Positions 6,487-8,712 of a stretch of 8,712 nucleotides of DNA are shown here, piece after piece. Positions within the stretch are counted from its first letter, which is position 1, and each line of letters starts with the position of its first letter. A program made the translations under genes and the position numbers. The DNA is from Planctomycetota bacterium (GTDB taxonomy: Bacteria > Planctomycetota > Planctomycetia > Pirellulales > Thermoguttaceae). The notes below the pieces were generated by a model. It worked only from the letters and a program-made list of their open reading frames with translations. It was not told where the DNA came from and did no database searches. Location of the stretch: NCBI GenBank assembly GCA_013202535.1, contig JABMRP010000494.1, positions 1-8,712 on the forward strand. Direction: 5' to 3'.

Positions 6487-6916
6487 TTCCATCCTCCCAT
6501 ACCTATACGCTAATCGCTGGGGGGGCGTATCTGACATGCGATTCTGAAAACTAACGTGGATTTTGCCGCCATTTCGACCTCGACGACTTGGAGATGCGAC
6601 ACAAACCCTTACGTAGCAGCCACTTGCGAATGAGGTGTCCCAGTCTTCCGTACCGGGGTGTCTCGCATGGATTATCGCAGAGGGCAAGGTTCCCTTCAAC
6701 AAGCTTCCAGCGGATCGCATCTCGCGATTGTGGTGGCTTCCATCTCACCCGAGCAGAACTGCGACGGGACGGCATCGAGCGAGATGCCGTAGCGGGCCCC
6801 CTGGATCAAGCCGGTCTGACCGGTGCCGACCATCACCGCTTTCACGCCGCACTCGTTGAGCGCGCGGGTCAGGATGGTGGCCGTGGTGCGTTTGCCGCTG
6901 CCCGATCGGTTCTCTT
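6423..6916. other. Degraded region upstream of the sigma-factor gene
   Basis: No intact gene is supported between the TPR gene stop and the sigma-factor ATG. The right part carries the DUF1611 fragment at 6696-6915. The middle (6551-6720) has several overlapping open frames on the minus strand; one includes AIRWKLVEGNLALCDNPCET, which reads like protein but matches nothing I know. The left part holds the sigma-gene leader and the small ORF at 6382-6486. I could not place a confident promoter. Confidence 0.5.
6696..6915 (-). pseudogene. Fragment of a DUF1611 P-loop domain protein, truncated at both ends
   Basis: On the minus strand about 58 codons read as the centre of a DUF1611 C-terminal domain. 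First comes SGSGKRTTATILTRALNECG (Walker A-like GKRTT), then VKAVMVGTGQTGLIQGARYG, then LDAVPSQFCSGEMEAT. Intact proteins continue into a Walker B/EGQG region and need an N-terminal domain; both are missing. Upstream the frame has no start codon and the sequence becomes unlike the family just at the stop codon of the TPR gene. Downstream it ends in a TGA at 6696-6698 after unrelated residues. The core shows no internal stop or frameshift, so the truncation is either recent or under some selection. Intact relatives are often found with amino-acid epimerases; none is adjacent here apart from the distant proline racemase-family gene. Confidence 0.7.
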
Positions 6917-7366
6917 CTAATCGCGCCGTCGGATTCGGTCCCGACGTTGTTGGGCGTGAGTCCTGACACTCGCGGGCAATCTCGGCATCGCCAGCACGGC
7001 CGCAAGGTCTTTGGCCGCACTTACGTCATCGTGAATCGCGGAATACGCGAGCGCCCGATTGTAGACCGCCATGGCCTTCATGTCTTCCGGGATATTGGGT
7101 GCCCGAACCGCGGCTGAGTAATCGGCTATGGCACCGTCATAGTCGCGTTTGTTTGCCCTTGCCATCCCGCGACGAGAGGTTTGGGGACTGTGCGCCAAGC
7201 AGAAGCTGCAACACGAGGAACCCTCTTCCTCGTTCATCGGGTCGCTGGTCTTGAAAAGGAAGGATCGGCCGAGACGATCGAGAAGCCACTGGGCATTCCC
7301 AACGCCATCGACTCGCACCCGGAAGGCGTCTCCCAAAGTACCTAGCCACACAGAGAACATTGTCAT
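6917..7366 (-). CDS. TPR-containing small protein, possibly chimeric
   Basis: The product has 149 aa. The ATG at 7366 was chosen because it lies six bases after the stop of the 165-aa gene, suggesting coupled translation; no strong ribosome binding site is visible. Residues 1-65 (with VRVDGVGNAQWLLDRLGRSF and SSCCSFCLAHS) form a compact Cys-containing segment I do not recognise as a named domain. From residue 66, RGMARANKRDYDGAIADYSA reads as a tetratricopeptide repeat, and NRALAYSAIHDDVSAAKDLA (about 103-122) as a second one. The tail is Arg-rich (QQRRDRIRRRD). Two TPR units without the rest of an array is short, and the switch from the Cys segment to the TPR is abrupt, so a fusion of two gene fragments is plausible. 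TPRs bind proteins; a partner cannot be named. A later start at residue 68 is possible. Confidence 0.55.
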   Translation of the reverse strand: MTMFSVWLGTLGDAFRVRVDGVGNAQWLLDRLGRSFLFKTSDPMNEEEGSSCCSFCLAHSPQTSRRGMARANKRDYDGAIADYSAAVRAPNIPEDMKAMAVYNRALAYSAIHDDVSAAKDLAAVLAMPRLPASVRTHAQQRRDRIRRRD

Positions 7367-7372
7367 TGCAGG

Positions 7373-7870
7373 TCACTCGCTTTCTTCGGCGCGATCTCTT
7401 ACGGAGCGGAACGGCATTCCTTCGATTCTTTCATAGCGTTCCGCGCGCAGGAACCAGAATGCCAACCCTCCCGTGTTATGGTATGCTCCGGGTGCTGTGG
7501 TGCCTTTCGCTACGCCGGCACGAACTCCCAGCAAGCCCTTTTTGCCCGCCTTTTTCCACCCGCGTTGCTCCATGATGATGCGAACCAGAACACCGATCGC
7601 CTGTCGCAGGCGTTTTGTGCGCCGCGGGTCCTTTGAGGAGAGAAACTGATCGACGGCCGGCTGAGCCTCGAGTTCTCGGACGACTCCTGCCAAGGCGGCC
7701 CTGTCGTGATGAATCTCCGCATTCTCCATACGGCGCTGCCGCTCGGCGTCATCGAAGAAGGCCAGCACATCGTCGAACGGCTGTTCGGGGTCGTTCAGCA
7801 CGTCGGCGAATGTTCTCCCTTGTCGATCCGCCAAGAACTCGTTGCGAGTAATAGGAACGACACGCGGCAT
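7373..7870 (-). CDS. Hypothetical protein, 165 aa, conserved-looking C-terminus
   Basis: The ATG at 7870 (MPRVVPITRNEF) was preferred to the ATG at 7888 because AGAGGG lies about eight bases upstream of it, while the earlier one has no ribosome binding site. There is no signal peptide or membrane helix, so the protein is cytoplasmic. Residues 20-75 are acidic and helical (DVLNDPEQPFDDVLAFFDDAERQ compressed here to its acidic core), and 80-112 are strongly basic (KDPRRTKRLRQ, KKAGKK). The end carries AYHNTGGLAFWFLRAERYE (129-147), whose aromatic and glycine pattern looks conserved but belongs to no family I can name. The charge split could suit nucleic-acid or partner binding. It is followed after six bases by the TPR gene, probably in one transcript. 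Confidence 0.65.
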   Translation of the reverse strand: MPRVVPITRNEFLADRQGRTFADVLNDPEQPFDDVLAFFDDAERQRRMENAEIHHDRAALAGVVRELEAQPAVDQFLSSKDPRRTKRLRQAIGVLVRIIMEQRGWKKAGKKGLLGVRAGVAKGTTAPGAYHNTGGLAFWFLRAERYERIEGMPFRSVRDRAEESE

Positions 7871-8010
7871 CGGTACTGCCCTCTCCATGGATAAAGACAC
7901 TCTAGAACCTCCATACCACATTTCGTGGTGAAATAGTCTCTTCAAGAACTACTGACACTGCTCGTTTCGCTGACTTCTGGTGACGGCCAATCCTTATCAA
8001 GAGTTGAAGA

Positions 8011-8229
8011 TCAGCAGTCAGCCGCAAGGGTAATCGGATCGCCCCAGGCGCCGTCGCAAATGGGCTTGGCCGCACGCCCCTCATCGCACAGTTCGCCGCG
8101 GAGAATGCGAACTGGAGACGGTGCGTCGATACCGATCTTCGTAACCTGGCCGCCGACTCGAAGAAACGTAATCGTGATGTCCTGGCCAATACGCACGGTT
8201 TGGCCACACTTCCTACCGAGTACTAATAT
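8011..8229 (-). CDS. csrA: CsrA-family carbon storage regulator with a non-canonical ATA start
   Basis: The product has 72 aa if read from ATA at 8229. CsrA is a small homodimeric protein that binds GGA motifs in mRNA leaders and controls translation and stability. The sequence runs LVLGRKCGQTVRIGQDITIT, FLRVGGQVTKIGIDAPSPV, RILRGEL, matching the five strands. The RNA-contact residues L4, R6 and K7 of strand 1, and I42 and R44 of strand 5, are in place. The codon at the Met position is ATA, not ATG. GGAGGAGGAG lies directly upstream at correct spacing, and an in-frame TGA further upstream contains no ATG, GTG or TTG after it. A GTG at 8196 would remove strand 1 and its contacts. So either ATA is used, or the gene is silenced by a start mutation, or there is a base error. 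The tail after residue 48 (CDEGRAAKPICDGAWGDP) is unusual. It lies 44 bases after the GH130 gene. Confidence 0.8.
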   Translation of the reverse strand: MLVLGRKCGQTVRIGQDITITFLRVGGQVTKIGIDAPSPVRILRGELCDEGRAAKPICDGAWGDPITLAADC

Positions 8230-8234
8230 CTTGA

Positions 8235-8244
8235 CTCCTCCTCC
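8235..8244 (-). promoter_or_regulatory. Strong ribosome binding site of csrA, with overlapping GGA motifs
   Basis: GGAGGAGGAG precedes the ATA codon, with the central GGAGG seven bases from it. The context CACGGAGGA also resembles the CsrA recognition core (ACARGGA), so the protein could bind its own leader and repress itself, as known for CsrA in other bacteria. The binding is inferred. Confidence 0.6.
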
Positions 8245-8273
8245 GTGAAGTAGAGGGCGTAAGTCGCCGCCTC

Positions 8274-8712
8274 TTATGCAGACGTGCGTTCACAGAATCC
8301 GCGGTCTTCCACGTCTTGCTCCTCAAGGCGGTCCTGTAGGGTTATCGCATAGGGAATGTACAGATATTCGCCATGGATCATCGCGCCACACGTGTAGACA
8401 ACGTTGGGGACGTAGCCGTCGCGCTCCTCTGCGGTGGGGGCAATCAGCGGCTCCTTCAGGGAGCCGATCACCTTGAGTGGGTCATCGAGATCGAGCAACA
8501 TCGCCCCAATGCAGTACTGCCGCATCGGCCCGACGCCGTGCGTCAAAAGCAGCCAGCCTTCAGGAGTTTCCAGTGGCGAACCGCAGTTGCCGATTTGCAT
8601 GAACTCCCAGGGATACTTCGGCGTTTGCAGCAGTTCCGCCGTTTCCCAGAAGTGGACCATATCGGAATACATGATGTACAGATTCTCTCCGTCGATCCTC
8701 GAACACATGACG
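8274..8712 (-). CDS. GH130 family glycoside phosphorylase, C-terminal part only
   Basis: The frame is open to the right edge; the 145 codons seen are the C-terminal third of a GH130 protein. Signature segments are IGNCGSPLETPEGWLLLTHG, VGPMR, IGAMLLDLDDPLKVIG, EERDGYVPNVVYTCGAMIHG and YLYIPYAI. GH130 enzymes are five-bladed beta-propellers that phosphorolyse beta-mannosides (mannosyl-glucose, beta-1,4- or 1,2-mannooligosaccharides), in the cytoplasm when no signal peptide is present. The catalytic Asp and the N-terminus are outside the window, so the specificity is unknown. After YIPYAI most relatives continue with a short SD.ATxFATV strand before the last helix; here the chain goes straight to TLQDRLEEQDVEDRGF, so the end may be shortened or altered. 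csrA follows 44 bases downstream. Confidence 0.87.
   Translation of the reverse strand, partial: VMCSRIDGENLYIMYSDMVHFWETAELLQTPKYPWEFMQIGNCGSPLETPEGWLLLTHGVGPMRQYCIGAMLLDLDDPLKVIGSLKEPLIAPTAEERDGYVPNVVYTCGAMIHGEYLYIPYAITLQDRLEEQDVEDRGFCERTSA

Noticed and set aside
6450..6575. Two copies of CCGCCATT-containing sequence (about 6456-6463 and 6566-6573), considered as regulator binding repeats.
   Set aside because: The shared core is only eight bases and the flanks diverge; it is noted only as part of the RNGGK observation.
6745..7020. Minus-strand 91-codon frame overlapping the TPR and DUF1611 pieces.
   Set aside because: Both recognised pieces are in other frames over the same bases, so this is a shadow.
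7920..7934. ATTTC/GAAAT inverted repeat upstream of the 165-aa gene, considered as an operator.
   Set aside because: Five-base arms around a five-base spacer are expected by chance and there is no second copy.

Overview
The window is a GC-rich bacterial chromosome segment that most resembles a planctomycete (Pirellulales-like). The lineage markers are an ECF sigma factor of the Rhodopirellula/Verrucomicrobium type, a FecR-domain membrane protein with a lectin-like C-terminal half, a PEP-CTERM exported protein, a DUF2961 (GH172) enzyme, and a short csrA. I see no tRNA, rRNA, CRISPR array or intact mobile element. All family names come from reading the translated sequence; no database search was run.

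Layout. (1) 1-715, plus strand: the C-terminal two thirds of a proline racemase / hydroxyproline epimerase superfamily enzyme. (2) 716-1096: mostly non-coding, with one doubtful small ORF. (3) 1097-6422, minus strand, read right to left: ECF sigma factor, FecR/LamG-like membrane protein (coupled by a GTGA overlap), a possible 18-codon ORF, PEP-CTERM protein, DUF2961/GH172 protein, and an unrecognised exported protein. This looks like one functional locus, in which a cell-surface sensing pair adjoins surface and secreted proteins that may handle polysaccharide. (4) 6423-6916: a degraded stretch with a both-ends-truncated piece of a DUF1611 P-loop protein and a small ORF overlapping the sigma-factor start. 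(5) 6917-7870, minus: two closely spaced small genes, a 165-aa unknown protein followed after 6 bases by a TPR-containing protein that may be a chimera. (6) 8011-8712, minus: a csrA-like gene whose start position reads ATA behind a strong ribosome binding site, preceded by the 3' part of a GH130 glycoside phosphorylase gene that runs off the right edge.

The observations most worth a second look are the ATA start of csrA, the junction of gene fragments at 6696-7366, the small ORF with a near-ideal ribosome binding site that overlaps the sigma-factor start, and the sigma/FecR/PEP-CTERM/GH172 locus with its unknown exported protein.
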